Assembly (NCBI RefSeq): GCF_029285175.1
Contig: NZ_JABEDH010000001.1
Span: 558,001 to 622,000 of the forward strand
Direction of reading: 5' to 3'
Source of the DNA: Sulfitobacter sp. M05
GTDB taxonomy: Bacteria > Pseudomonadota > Alphaproteobacteria > Rhodobacterales > Rhodobacteraceae
DNA: 64,000 bases
The notes beneath the pieces are model-generated. The model was given only the letters and a program-made list of their open reading frames with translations, did no database searches and was not told the origin of the DNA. A program made the position numbers and the translations under genes. Below are positions 36,012 through 44,625 of this stretch, piece after piece. The stretch's first letter is position 1, and every line of letters starts with the position of its first letter.

Positions 36012-37307
36012 ATGGCACGTGAAGCACTAACGGGCAGTCGGATCCGGGAACGGCGGATTATGGCGGGCATAAAGCAGGCAGATCTGGCGCGTCTGGCCGG
36101 CATCTCGCCCAGCTATCTGAATTTGATTGAACACAACCGGCGCAGAATCGGCGGCAAACTGCTGCTGAACATTGCCGGCGCTTTGGGCGTCGAGGCGCAG
36201 GCGCTGACTGATGGGGCAGAAGCGGCCCTGATCGCTACCCTGCGCGACGCGGCGGATGCAGCGGGCATGAGCGGGGATGAAGTTACGCGCGCTGATGAAT
36301 TTGCCGGGCGATTCCCCGGGTGGGCGGATGTGCTGGCAGGCACGGCAAAACGCGCCGCAGCGCTGGAGCAAACAGTCGAAGCCCTGAGTGATCGCCTTGC
36401 CCATGATCCGCATTTGGCGGCTTCGATGCACGAGCTGTTGTCGACGGCAGCGGCCATCCGGTCCACGGCGGCCATTCTGGCCGAGAACGAAACGCTTGAG
36501 CCGGAGTGGCGCAACCGGTTTCATGCCAACATTGATGAAGACAGCCGCCGCCTGTCCGACAGCACCGAGGCAATTGTGGCCTATCTGGATGCCGATGCGG
36601 ATACCGCAGATGCAGCCAGTTCACCGCAGGAAGAAGTCGAATCCTACCTGTCTGCGCAGGATTTCAGCTTTGCCGCGCTGGAGGCGGATCATGTTGCCCC
36701 TCATCTGATCGACCAAATGGTCCAAAGCGCCCCGCAACTGCGGTCTCAAGGCGCGAAATTCATTGCTGGGCTGGTGTTGCGGCAGGTGACTGAGGACGCT
36801 GCACTCCTCAAACTGTCGACACTGCGCGCGGCGGTCACCAGTCTTGGCACCGATCCTTTGGCACTGGCCAGCCATCTGAATTGCCCGATGCCCTGCCTTT
36901 TGCGCCGGATGGCGGCCTTGCCTGAGCTTGGGGCCGGGTTGGTGGTCTGTGATCGTTCGGGCACGGTTATTTTCCGCAAATCCATCGAAGGGTTCACGGT
37001 GCCGCGTCACGGGGCCTGCTGCCCCTTGTGGCCGCTATTCTCGGCGCTTGGTCAGCCCGGCAGTGTAATCCGCAGCCATGTCACCCAATCGGGGCGCGCG
37101 GATGCGCCATTTGTTGGTTATGCCGCCGCCGGGGCCATCGCAACGCAGGGATATAACGCGGCACCGCTGATGCAGGCGGTTATGTTGCTGTTGCCCGCAG
37201 GGGCGGGCACCGGGGATGCAGTGGCTGTTGGCTCAACGTGCAGGGTCTGTCCGCAGGAACCCTGCCGCGCGCGGCGTGAACCGTCGGTGATCAGTGCGGG
37301 CGTTTAA
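36012..37307 (+). CDS. XRE-family short-chain fatty acyl regulator (ScfR/RamB type)
   Basis: The protein has 431 residues. The N-terminal helix-turn-helix (residues about 5-60; RIMAGIKQADLARLAGISPSYLNLIE) is of the XRE class. The remainder matches the long C-terminal ligand/DUF2083-type region of RamB/ScfR regulators, with CCPLWPLF (about 337) and a terminal CRVCPQEPCRARREP that could bind metal or a cluster. Family members control acetate, propionate or short acyl-CoA metabolism. It is followed 118 bases later by a response regulator and SLC5-type kinase of the kind that senses acetate in other bacteria, a suggestive pairing. ATG 36012 has only a weak AAAGG site. Confidence 0.82.
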   Translation: MAREALTGSRIRERRIMAGIKQADLARLAGISPSYLNLIEHNRRRIGGKLLLNIAGALGVEAQALTDGAEAALIATLRDAADAAGMSGDEVTRADEFAGRFPGWADVLAGTAKRAAALEQTVEALSDRLAHDPHLAASMHELLSTAAAIRSTAAILAENETLEPEWRNRFHANIDEDSRRLSDSTEAIVAYLDADADTADAASSPQEEVESYLSAQDFSFAALEADHVAPHLIDQMVQSAPQLRSQGAKFIAGLVLRQVTEDAALLKLSTLRAAVTSLGTDPLALASHLNCPMPCLLRRMAALPELGAGLVVCDRSGTVIFRKSIEGFTVPRHGACCPLWPLFSALGQPGSVIRSHVTQSGRADAPFVGYAAAGAIATQGYNAAPLMQAVMLLLPAGAGTGDAVAVGSTCRVCPQEPCRARREPSVISAGV

Positions 37308-37424
37308 GCCGGGCCGGCAGATCATCTTTTGACAGCCTCTCCCGTCCGGTGCATGGTTGCCGCCACTGTGTGACCTTTCGCGATAGACGGACGGCATATG
37401 GGACAAGGGGAGGTGGCGCTGCGC

Positions 37425-37790
37425 ATGAGTAAACATGTTGTGCTGGTCGAGGATGAACTGAACATTGCCGAAGCGATCCGGTTTCTGCTGTCCAACGAGG
37501 GATGGCGGGTTGAAACGCTTGCCAATGGGGCGACCGCAGTCGAGGTGATCCGCAAGGCAGCACCCGATCTGGTGATGCTGGATGTGATGTTACCCGGCAA
37601 ATCAGGGTTCGATATTCTGCACGATTTGCGGGCCGACCCGGCGATGCAGGGCTTGCCGGTTTTGATGCTCACTGCGCGGGGACAGGCCCGCGACCGCGAG
37701 ATGGCGGAAAAGGCAGGTGTCAGCCGGTTCATGACCAAGCCGTTTTCGAATTCGGAAATGCTGGACGCAGTGCGCGAGCTGACCAGCTGA
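37425..37790 (+). CDS. Single-domain response regulator (receiver only)
   Basis: The protein has 121 residues, just one CheY-like receiver. The acidic pair is in VVLVEDE, the phosphorylation aspartate D52 in LVMLDVMLPGKSG, a T in LMLTARG and the lysine in MTKPF. There is no output domain, unlike CrbR or CbrB, the partners of SLC5 kinases elsewhere. It must act through another protein or as a phosphate relay. It precedes the kinase gene with only a small membrane protein between. Start 37425 is preferred because AGGGGAGG lies upstream; ATG 37398 lacks a site. Confidence 0.85.
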   Translation: MSKHVVLVEDELNIAEAIRFLLSNEGWRVETLANGATAVEVIRKAAPDLVMLDVMLPGKSGFDILHDLRADPAMQGLPVLMLTARGQARDREMAEKAGVSRFMTKPFSNSEMLDAVRELTS

Positions 37791-37803
37791 GCAGGGGGTG
37801 CCA

Positions 37804-38070
37804 ATGGCGAACGGTCCTGTTTTTCTGGAACGCCGGTCCTACCGGGCAAGGCGATTGATGGATGCGGTGCGCCTGTTGCCGCTCTTTGGTCTGGCGTTAT
37901 GGATGGTGCCCCTGATGTGGCCCTTGCCGCAAGCCGAAGACGGTGGCATCGCCATGAGTACGGCATTGCTCTACCTGTTTGGCGTCTGGCTGATGCTGGT
38001 GGCAATGCGGGCGGTGCTGTGGTGGAAAACCGCCCGGCTGCGCGAACGTGAAACGGATGCGCCTGAATGA
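37804..38070 (+). CDS. Small two-helix membrane protein
   Basis: This 88-residue protein has a basic N-terminus (FLERRSYRARRLMDAVRLLP) followed by two hydrophobic helices (about 28-45 and 55-72). No family is recognised. It lies between the receiver and the SLC5-histidine kinase and overlaps the kinase start as ATGA, so it is probably an accessory subunit of that signalling unit. ATG 37804 follows CAGGGGGT. Confidence 0.7.
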   Translation: MANGPVFLERRSYRARRLMDAVRLLPLFGLALWMVPLMWPLPQAEDGGIAMSTALLYLFGVWLMLVAMRAVLWWKTARLRERETDAPE

Positions 38071-40772
38071 GTGTCGGCATCAACCAGCTGATTTTTGTAT
38101 GTCTGGCCTATGTGGTTTTTCTGTTCGTGGTTGCTTTCCTTGCGGAACGGGCGTCGGCACGGGGGCGTTTCGCCGCCATCCTGCGCTCGCCCTTGGTTTA
38201 TACCCTGTCCTTGTCAATCTATTGCACCGCATGGACGTTTTACGGCGCGGTAGGCTATGCCGCCCGTTCAGGGCTGGAGTATCTGACGATCTATCTGGGG
38301 CCCTCGTTGGTGATGATCGGCTGGTGGTGGATATTGCGCCGCCTTGTCAGCATCGGGCGCAGCCAGAGGGTGACGTCGATTGCCGACCTGATTTCATCGC
38401 GCTATGGCAAGTCGAACGCCTTGGCGATTGTTGTTACCCTGATGGCAGTTATTGGGGTGACACCCTATATTGCTTTGCAATTACAATCGGTTGTCTTGTC
38501 CTTTTCGATCTTTGCCACATCTGACGGGGGCGGCGGACAAGGGCTGCACCCGATCCGCGCGGCCTTTTGGGTGGCGATGGGGTTGGCGCTGTTTACGGTA
38601 CTGTTCGGCACCCGCAACCTAAACGTCAACGAGCGCCACCACGGCATCGTCATCGCCGTCGCCGTTGAGGCTGTTGTCAAACTTGTAGCTTTGCTGGCGG
38701 TGGGCATCTTTGTGGTCTGGGGGCTTGCCGGGGGGTTGACTGAAATGCTGGCGCGGATCGACGCGTCAGACATTGGCGAATGGGAGGTGCAAAGCAGCCG
38801 CTGGGCAACGCTGACCCTGTTGTCAGCCGCGGCCTTTTTGTGCCTGCCGCGGATGTTTCAGGTGATGGTGGTCGAAAACGACGATGACCGCTCTTTGCAG
38901 ATCGCCTCGTGGGCCTTTCCTGCCTATCTGATGTTGATGAGCCTCTTTGTCGTGCCCATCGCGGTTGTTGGGCTGGACCTGTTGCCAGCGGGATCAAACC
39001 CGGACCTCTTTGTTCTCAGCCTGCCGCTGAGCCAGAACCAGAACGGGTTGGCGATGCTGTCGTTTTTGGGCGGATTTTCTTCGGCGACCTCGATGGTGAT
39101 CGTGGCAACCCTCGCACTGAGTACCATGGTTAGCAACCATATCATTATGCCGGTCTGGCTGGCGCTGCGTCAGGGCGGGGCGGCGCAATCGGGGGATGTG
39201 CGCGGCGTGATTATCCAGTCGCGGCGGTTTTGCATCCTGTTGGTGATCGCATTGGGGTTCCTTTATTATCGCGCTTCTGGCGGCAGCGGCGCATTGGCGG
39301 CGATTGGCACCATCAGCTTTGGCGGTGTGGCGCAGTTCCTTCCGGCGCTGCTTGGGGGCATATTCTGGCGCGGGGCCACAAGGACCGGGGCGTTTTGTGG
39401 CTTGGGTACCGGCTTTGCCTTGTGGGTGTTTACCATGCTGTTGCCCAGTTTCGGCATCGACGTGGCGCTGTCAAAAGAGACCTTTGATCAGGGGCTGCTG
39501 GGGGCGGGCTGGCTGCGGCCACGGGCCTTGTTTGGGATCGAAGGGTTGGACCCGACTGTACATGCGGTGGTCTGGAGCCTGTCGCTGAATACGCTTGTGT
39601 TCACTGTGATCTCGATCTTTTCCTTCCCCGAGCCGGTCGAGCGGTTGCAGGGGGCGCAGTTTGTAAATGTGACGGATCATGCCGGTCCCTCGCGGGTCTG
39701 GACCGCTTCGGTGGCGGGCAGCGAAGATTTGATGATCATGAGCCAGCGCATCATGGGCGCTGCCGAGGCGCAGGCATTTTTTCGCAAACAGACACAGGCA
39801 CAGGGCCTGTCGGGGCATTTGCCAGAACCGACGCCAGCCTTTATCGAAGCGCTTGAGCGCGAGCTGGCGGCCTCTGTCGGGGCGGCGACCGCCCATGCGA
39901 TGGTCGGACAGATTGTCGGGGGCAGTTCGATATCGGTGCAGGATTTGCTGGCGGTTGCTGATGAATCGGCGCAAATGCTGGAGTATTCCAGCCAGTTGGA
40001 ACAGAAATCACGCGAGCTGTCTGTCACAGCGGCGCAGTTGCGGGCCGCAAACGAGAAGCTGACCCAGCTGTCGCTGCAAAAAGACGGGTTCCTGAGCCAG
40101 ATCAGCCATGAGTTGCGCACGCCGATGACCTCAATCCGGTCGTTCTCGGAAATTCTGCGCGATACCGGGAGTCTGAGCGAGGCGGACAAGACGCGCTATG
40201 CTTCGATCATCCACGCCGAAACGATCCGCCTGACCCGGTTGCTGGATGATTTGCTGGATTTGTCGGTGCTGGAAAATGGTCAGGTTTCTTTGCATCTGGG
40301 GCAAGAGCCGCTGCACGCTGTGCTTGAACGGGCGGTGACGACGGTGGTGTCGGGCGGCGAAGAGGGGTTGCACGTTCGGGTGGCACCGCAGGAAACCCAT
40401 GTGGTGCTGAACACCGACCTTGACCGGTTGGTGCAGGTTTTTATCAATCTGATCAGCAATGCACGGAAATACTGTCAGGCTGAGACCCCCGAACTGACCA
40501 TCACCCCCCGTCTGACCGCAACGGGGCTGACGATTGATTTCGTTGATAATGGCAAGGGGATCGCCGGCGATGAACAGGCCGTTGTGTTCGAGAAATTCTA
40601 CCGTGTCGGCGGATCACAGGGCGATGGGGCCGGGCTTGGCCTAGCCATTTGTCAGGAGATCATGGAGCGGTTGGGTGGCAAGGTGCGCTATCTGGCCGGG
40701 ATGCAAGGTGGCGCGTTTCAGGTCACCCTGCCACATAAAGCACTGGTGGTGAAAACCGTTCCGTCTCCTTGA
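38067..40772 (+). CDS. SLC5 symporter-STAC-histidine kinase hybrid sensor
   Basis: The protein has 901 residues. Residues 1-520 form a sodium:solute symporter domain with about 13 helices (SIYCTAWTFYGAVGYAARSGLEY, TSIADLISSRYGKS). Residues about 545-665 are a STAC-like linker (ADESAQMLEYSSQLEQKSREL). The kinase core follows: H box QISHELRTPMTS (His about 681), N box NLISNARKY, G1 DNGKGIAG and G2 GAGLGLAI. Domain order equals CbrA/CrbS sensors, which sense amino acids or acetate; no PAS domain is evident. It probably phosphorylates the receiver encoded upstream. It sits in the inner membrane. Confidence 0.92.
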   Translation: MSVGINQLIFVCLAYVVFLFVVAFLAERASARGRFAAILRSPLVYTLSLSIYCTAWTFYGAVGYAARSGLEYLTIYLGPSLVMIGWWWILRRLVSIGRSQRVTSIADLISSRYGKSNALAIVVTLMAVIGVTPYIALQLQSVVLSFSIFATSDGGGGQGLHPIRAAFWVAMGLALFTVLFGTRNLNVNERHHGIVIAVAVEAVVKLVALLAVGIFVVWGLAGGLTEMLARIDASDIGEWEVQSSRWATLTLLSAAAFLCLPRMFQVMVVENDDDRSLQIASWAFPAYLMLMSLFVVPIAVVGLDLLPAGSNPDLFVLSLPLSQNQNGLAMLSFLGGFSSATSMVIVATLALSTMVSNHIIMPVWLALRQGGAAQSGDVRGVIIQSRRFCILLVIALGFLYYRASGGSGALAAIGTISFGGVAQFLPALLGGIFWRGATRTGAFCGLGTGFALWVFTMLLPSFGIDVALSKETFDQGLLGAGWLRPRALFGIEGLDPTVHAVVWSLSLNTLVFTVISIFSFPEPVERLQGAQFVNVTDHAGPSRVWTASVAGSEDLMIMSQRIMGAAEAQAFFRKQTQAQGLSGHLPEPTPAFIEALERELAASVGAATAHAMVGQIVGGSSISVQDLLAVADESAQMLEYSSQLEQKSRELSVTAAQLRAANEKLTQLSLQKDGFLSQISHELRTPMTSIRSFSEILRDTGSLSEADKTRYASIIHAETIRLTRLLDDLLDLSVLENGQVSLHLGQEPLHAVLERAVTTVVSGGEEGLHVRVAPQETHVVLNTDLDRLVQVFINLISNARKYCQAETPELTITPRLTATGLTIDFVDNGKGIAGDEQAVVFEKFYRVGGSQGDGAGLGLAICQEIMERLGGKVRYLAGMQGGAFQVTLPHKALVVKTVPSP

Positions 40773-40853
40773 TCCGTTGGGCCTGCCTAAAGGCTCTGGT
40801 AATACTTGTTCCGCTATATCTGACATCAGGGACCGCATGAGCGGGTAAAGTTG

Positions 40854-42122
40854 ATGGGATCAGAACAGGATATGGCAGGGTCGGCAAGCACCGCAGAAAG
40901 TGGCGATGCACCCATGGACACAATCTTGCATCGCAAGGCCAAAGCGGGGCGTGCCGAGCATCAGGCCCGGGCGATGTCCCTTGCCAAGGCGCTGCGCGTG
41001 ACGCTGGCCAAGGTTGCGGAAGAAAAGTTTGAAATGTCACTCGCCGCCCTCAGCATCCGCAGCCAGATGTGCGAGGGCGAGGAAATTGACCAACAGCTAA
41101 GCGAAAAGGACTTGCTTATGTTGTTTGATGGGCCCGATGGGGCGCGCGCCGCTTTGATGATGAACCCGGCGATGGTCGGGGCCTTGATCCAGCAGCAAAC
41201 CATGGGGCGGGTGCTGCCGGAAACCGATGCCGCACCACGTCCGATGACCCCGACAGATGCTGCCATTGCCGCCCCGTTTCTGGATGCCTTGCTGGTGCGT
41301 GCGGCCGTTTTGCCCGAAGATCCGGCAGAGCAGCGGCTCATTTCTGGTTTTCGGTTCGGTGCGCCGGTCGAGGATGTTCGCGTGATGGCCCTGTCGCTGG
41401 ACGCGCCCGCGTACAAGATCCTGCATGTTGACGTTGATATCGCGGGGGGCGTGCGGCAGGGCCGCATCGTGATGTGTTTGCCGCAGGTGGAAGAAGGCGG
41501 GGCTATTCCTGAACCGCAAGGACAAGACAGCCAAACGCCGACACCCGTCCGCCCTCAGCAACCGGTCACCTTGGCTGATACGGTGATGAAGCTGTCAGTT
41601 GATTTGCGTATATCGCTGGCCCGGTTGCGTATCCCGTTGCGGGATCTGGGCAAGTTGGCAGCGGGAGATATCCTTGACCTTGGAGCAACCGATTTCGCCA
41701 AAGTGCGCGTTCAGACGCTTGCAGGGCGTGGGGTCGGTCGCGGAACATTGGGCCAGCTTGACGGGGTGCGGGCCGTGCAATTGGACGCAACCGGCGATGT
41801 CCTGCCAAAAATGCAACGCCGCGCTAGTGATCGTGAGCAGATGGACCTGCCGGATATCTCTGCCCCGGCATTCACTGCCGATACCACAGAGCAGGGGGGG
41901 GCATCAGCACAGGCGCAGGCCTCAGGTTTGCCTGATCTGCCAGATTTACCCGATCTACCAGACCTGCCGGATATGCCAGACATGTCTGATCTTCCCGGGC
42001 TTGATGACGAGGGGGCAATAGCGCCGGCTGATGTTTTGCCGGATCTGCCTGATTTGCCGGATATGTCCGATTTACCCGACCTTGAGTTAAGCCCGGACCT
42101 GCCAGAATTAGACGCGGGATAA
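40854..42122 (+). CDS. FliM/FliN-family (SpoA-domain) protein with LPD repeats
   Basis: This protein of about 422 residues has a mid region (about 130-205; MTPTDAAIAAPFLDALL, VMALSLDAP) resembling the FliM CheC-like fold. A SpoA/FliN domain at about 240-315 (MKLSVDLRISLARLRIPLRDLGKLAAGDILDL) is the flagellar C-ring module. The last 100 residues are low-complexity: tandem LPD/LPDM/MSD units (41930-42110). No other flagellar gene is nearby. Members of this kind are found as orphans in Rhodobacterales and may be motor-switch components; binding through the acidic tail is my inference. Start 40854 is uncertain (weak site); 40872 is an alternative. Confidence 0.75.
   Translation: MGSEQDMAGSASTAESGDAPMDTILHRKAKAGRAEHQARAMSLAKALRVTLAKVAEEKFEMSLAALSIRSQMCEGEEIDQQLSEKDLLMLFDGPDGARAALMMNPAMVGALIQQQTMGRVLPETDAAPRPMTPTDAAIAAPFLDALLVRAAVLPEDPAEQRLISGFRFGAPVEDVRVMALSLDAPAYKILHVDVDIAGGVRQGRIVMCLPQVEEGGAIPEPQGQDSQTPTPVRPQQPVTLADTVMKLSVDLRISLARLRIPLRDLGKLAAGDILDLGATDFAKVRVQTLAGRGVGRGTLGQLDGVRAVQLDATGDVLPKMQRRASDREQMDLPDISAPAFTADTTEQGGASAQAQASGLPDLPDLPDLPDLPDMPDMSDLPGLDDEGAIAPADVLPDLPDLPDMSDLPDLELSPDLPELDAG
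41933..42110 (+). repeat. Tandem LPD-coding repeats
   Basis: The DNA repeats a 9-base unit of the form CTG-CCA-GAT with silent variation, coding for two blocks of LPD/MPD/MSD (about 41933-41998 and 42033-42110). The synonymous differences show selection for the peptide, not a recent DNA slippage product. Confidence 0.8.
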
Positions 42123-42214
42123 CGCCCTTGGAAAAGGGCGTCTTTCATGCCTGTTTGCCTGGAGTGCAGAATGGCCATTGCGCGGTGCTGGGGACACTTA
42201 AGTTCTGAAGTGTC
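42122..42214. terminator. Two hairpins between convergent fliM/N-like and DUF442 genes
   Basis: ACGCCCTT (42122-42129) with AAGGGCGT (42134-42141) has a GGAA loop followed by CTTTC, a terminator for the plus-strand gene. GACACTT (42193-42199) with AAGTGTC (42208-42214) may serve the minus-strand gene. Confidence 0.65.
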
Positions 42215-42241
42215 TTACCCCACTAGCACAGAGGCATGGCC

Positions 42242-42664
42242 TTAGCCGAATTTCTGCGCCAGCACCTGACGCATGTTGGACAGATCATATCCACCATCCT
42301 GTGCCGCCTGAATAATGGTGTCCGGTTCCATCTCGCCGGCTTGGCCAAGAGCCCACGCGATTGTTGAGCGTGTGCCCGATGCACAATAGGCCAGAACGAC
42401 GTCGCCGGTGTCTACGCCAAGCGCGCGATTGTTGGCGATCACCTCGGGCACCATGGTCTGATGGGTCAGGGGCTGCGCATCAAAGGACAGGCCGGCGGCC
42501 TCGGCTGCCGCGCGGATGGCTGCGGCGCTGTGACTGGGCGGCACTTCGGCATCCGGACGGTTGCACAGGATGCGTGTAATGCCAGCCGCGGCCAGGTCGG
42601 CCATATCTTCGGCGGCAATCTGGGGGCTCACGAAATAGCGGGGGGTCAACTGTCTGATATCCAT
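42242..42664 (-). CDS. DUF442/TIGR01244 protein, dual-specificity-phosphatase-like
   Basis: This 140-residue protein of the beta-lactamase-hydrolase-associated phosphatase-like family starts DIRQLTPRYFVSPQI. The active-site-like loop YCASGTRS gives the C-x5-R signature of protein tyrosine phosphatase and rhodanese-type folds. Related domains are linked to sulfide oxidation enzymes (Blh) or act as sulfur transferases; here it stands alone. Start 42664 (MDIRQL) is chosen over an upstream in-frame start that codes for a non-family extension. Confidence 0.85.
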   Translation of the reverse strand: MDIRQLTPRYFVSPQIAAEDMADLAAAGITRILCNRPDAEVPPSHSAAAIRAAAEAAGLSFDAQPLTHQTMVPEVIANNRALGVDTGDVVLAYCASGTRSTIAWALGQAGEMEPDTIIQAAQDGGYDLSNMRQVLAQKFG

Positions 42665-42825
42665 GGGGCAGATGTACGAAAGCCCACCCGGCCTGTCCAT
42701 AGGTGTCTTTCTGTCCGCCCATCAAATCAGGCTGGGGGGCAGGGAGAACGTTGAGAGCTGGTATTGGTGTCGGGGTGGAAAAAGGCTTCGCGGATGCTGG
42801 GGTTTTCCAGTGGTGGGCAGGGCAC

Positions 42826-43065
42826 CTAGGCCAGGAATATGCCGATGATCACCATCATAAGCCCGATTACGGACAGGAACAATGCGCCCAGATTGAGCGG
42901 CATCGCGGACTGGATCACCTTGCGCATTGCCTCGTCATCCAGATTGGCCCGTTTGGCGCGGCTGACCCGTACGATGCACCAGACCAGCCCGAACAGGCCC
43001 AGCATGGACAATCCGGCACCCGTCCAGATGATGATGTCGAAAACTGATGTTACTTTTGGTTCCAT
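42826..43065 (-). CDS. Small two-helix membrane protein
   Basis: This 79-residue protein has two hydrophobic helices (about 8-28 and 56-78) separated by a basic-acidic cytoplasmic loop (RVSRAKRANLDDEAMRKVI). No known family is recognised with confidence; similar small proteins occur in Rhodobacterales. ATG 43065 opens MEPKVTSVFD. It is divergent from gapR across 114 bases. Confidence 0.7.
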   Translation of the reverse strand: MEPKVTSVFDIIIWTGAGLSMLGLFGLVWCIVRVSRAKRANLDDEAMRKVIQSAMPLNLGALFLSVIGLMMVIIGIFLA

Positions 43066-43179
43066 GGGCGCTTGGCTACGACAAATGAAATGGCAGGGCA
43101 AGGGCGGCTTGCAGGTCGCAGGGCGGGGCGGTAATCAGGCAGGGAAACAGACACACCTCAACGTCAGGATCCCGAATAT

Positions 43180-43476
43180 ATGAGCGACTTTTCCACCAAT
43201 CCCGCCCCGCAATCCGATGTTGTCGAGGCACAGGGCGATGCGACCTATCGTGTCACCGCCAACGAATTGCGCCAGTTTGTCGAACGGATCGAACGGTTGG
43301 ACGCCGAAAAGAAAGATCTGGCTGAGCAGCAGAAAGAGGTCATGGCCGAAGCCAAATCACGCGGTTACGATGTCAAAGTGCTGCGCAAGGTGATTGCCCT
43401 GCGCAAGCGTGACAAAGATGACATCGCCGAAGAAGAGGCGGTCATGGAAATGTATAAAGAAGCATTGGGCATGTAA
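43180..43476 (+). CDS. gapR: GapR-family nucleoid-associated protein (DUF2312)
   Basis: The protein has 98 residues. The core is YRVTANELRQFVERIERLDAEKK followed by a long helix (QQKEVMAEAKSRGYDVKVLRKVI) and an acidic end; this is the DUF2312 fold. In Caulobacter, GapR clamps overtwisted AT-rich DNA ahead of replication and transcription and aids topoisomerases. The high Lys/Arg content along the two helices fits DNA clamping. AGGA lies ahead of the ATG. Single gene. Confidence 0.92.
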   Translation: MSDFSTNPAPQSDVVEAQGDATYRVTANELRQFVERIERLDAEKKDLAEQQKEVMAEAKSRGYDVKVLRKVIALRKRDKDDIAEEEAVMEMYKEALGM

Positions 43477-43516
43477 CGCCCTGTGCCGATGATAACGAAA
43501 TAGAAATATCCTGCCC

Positions 43517-43567
43517 TTAGTCCGTTTCTCAGAGCTGTTGACCCGAACATGCCGAGAAACGGATTAA
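43517..43567 (+). promoter_or_regulatory. Large stem-loop leader of the PilJ-like gene
   Basis: TTAGTCCGTTTCTC (43517-43530) pairs with GAGAAACGGATTAA (43554-43567) over 14 positions with a single G-T wobble and a 23-base loop. It ends at the ribosome site AAGAGG (43566-43571). Folding would partly hide that site. It could be a translational switch or the terminator of gapR read-through. Confidence 0.55.
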
Positions 43568-43581
43568 GAGGAATGCTTGAT

Positions 43582-44466
43582 ATGCGCAAACTCCTGCTGG
43601 TAAGCGCGCTCTTACTTTCATTTGCGGCTTTTTCCCCTCTTTCCCAAAGTATCGCCGGCCCATCGAAATGGACAAGCGCGCAAATATCCAAGCGGATTAA
43701 TATTGCGGGCCGCCAGCGGATGCTCAGTCAGAGGATGTCAAAGGCGGTATGTTATGCCATTGTCGGGATCGACGCTGACAACCAACGCCGGATTGCCTCC
43801 ACCTCAGCGATTGAATTCGCTGAAAATTTGGACTTTCTGCTGAATGGCAACGCTGAAATGGGCGGGGAGAACGAGGGGGCGGCCCGCGCCGCGCTTGATG
43901 ACGTTCAAAGCATAGCGCACCCATTGGTGCAATCAACCTTGCAACTTGCCGCTGGTGATCTGCATTCCGTGCCGATGCAATTGGTGATTGAGCGTAACCT
44001 GCCGACCCTGAAACGGATGAACGAGGCGGTTGGCCTGATCGTGCAGGCGGCAGGCGGCTCTGGTTTGGGTGCGGATGTAAAAACCACACTTGATCTGGCG
44101 GGCCGCCAGCGGATGCTCAGCCAGCGGATTGCCAAGGACATGTGCTTTATTAACGTCGGGATGGACGTGGATGCCAGTTTGGCAGATTTGCGCAGCTCGA
44201 TGTTTCTGTTTCAAGAGACATTGCGCGGCTTGATCGACGGGAATGCAAAACTTGGCTTGTTGGCTGCACCGACGCCCGAAATCAAAGAACAACTGGCGCT
44301 GGTGGCGGAGCTTTGGTCCGGCGTGGAGCCAGCATTCAAAAGCACATTGAACGAACAACAATTGTCTCTGGCCCAGATGTTGACTGTTGTCGCAGAGATA
44401 GATCTGGTTTTGGTCGAGATGAATCGCGCAGTCGGGTTTTGGGCAAAGCACGCAGCCGCAAACTGA
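43582..44466 (+). CDS. Secreted protein with two PilJ/type IV pili MCP N-terminal-like modules
   Basis: This 294-residue protein has a signal peptide (about 1-26, ending SIAG). Two homologous modules follow, each opening with the PilJ-type sensor signature: NIAGRQRMLSQRMSKAVC (about 40-57) and DLAGRQRMLSQRIAKDMC (about 173-190). In PilJ and NarX-like sensors this LAGRQRMLSQ helix senses small ligands in the periplasm, but here no membrane anchor, HAMP or signalling domain follows. It may be a free periplasmic ligand-binding or partner protein. ATG 43582 is favoured over 43573 by spacing from AAGAGG. Confidence 0.8.
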   Translation: MRKLLLVSALLLSFAAFSPLSQSIAGPSKWTSAQISKRINIAGRQRMLSQRMSKAVCYAIVGIDADNQRRIASTSAIEFAENLDFLLNGNAEMGGENEGAARAALDDVQSIAHPLVQSTLQLAAGDLHSVPMQLVIERNLPTLKRMNEAVGLIVQAAGGSGLGADVKTTLDLAGRQRMLSQRIAKDMCFINVGMDVDASLADLRSSMFLFQETLRGLIDGNAKLGLLAAPTPEIKEQLALVAELWSGVEPAFKSTLNEQQLSLAQMLTVVAEIDLVLVEMNRAVGFWAKHAAAN

Positions 44467-44586
44467 GGTCGCTTTGTTTGTGTGGCTCTAGCCTGAGGTG
44501 CGCCGGGGGCTATTCCCTGATACAGCCCTGCGCAAAGGCCTCTTGCACCTTGGCACGCACCCAAATAGAAGGATGAAAATTTTACC

Positions 44587-44605
44587 CCGCGCGGGCCCCG
44601 CGCGG
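44587..44605. repeat. GC-rich hairpin in the trigger factor leader
   Basis: Two copies of the self-complementary octamer CCGCGCGG (44587-44594 and 44598-44605) lie 21 bases before the tig start. They would form a very stable stem in the mRNA leader. There is no T tract, so it is not a classical terminator. Confidence 0.5.
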
Positions 44606-44625
44606 CTTATTCCTATGGAGCACAC

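Noticed and set aside
41933-42110. CRISPR-like or satellite repeat
   Set aside because: The 9-base repeat is in frame, codes for LPD units with silent variation, and has no spacers.
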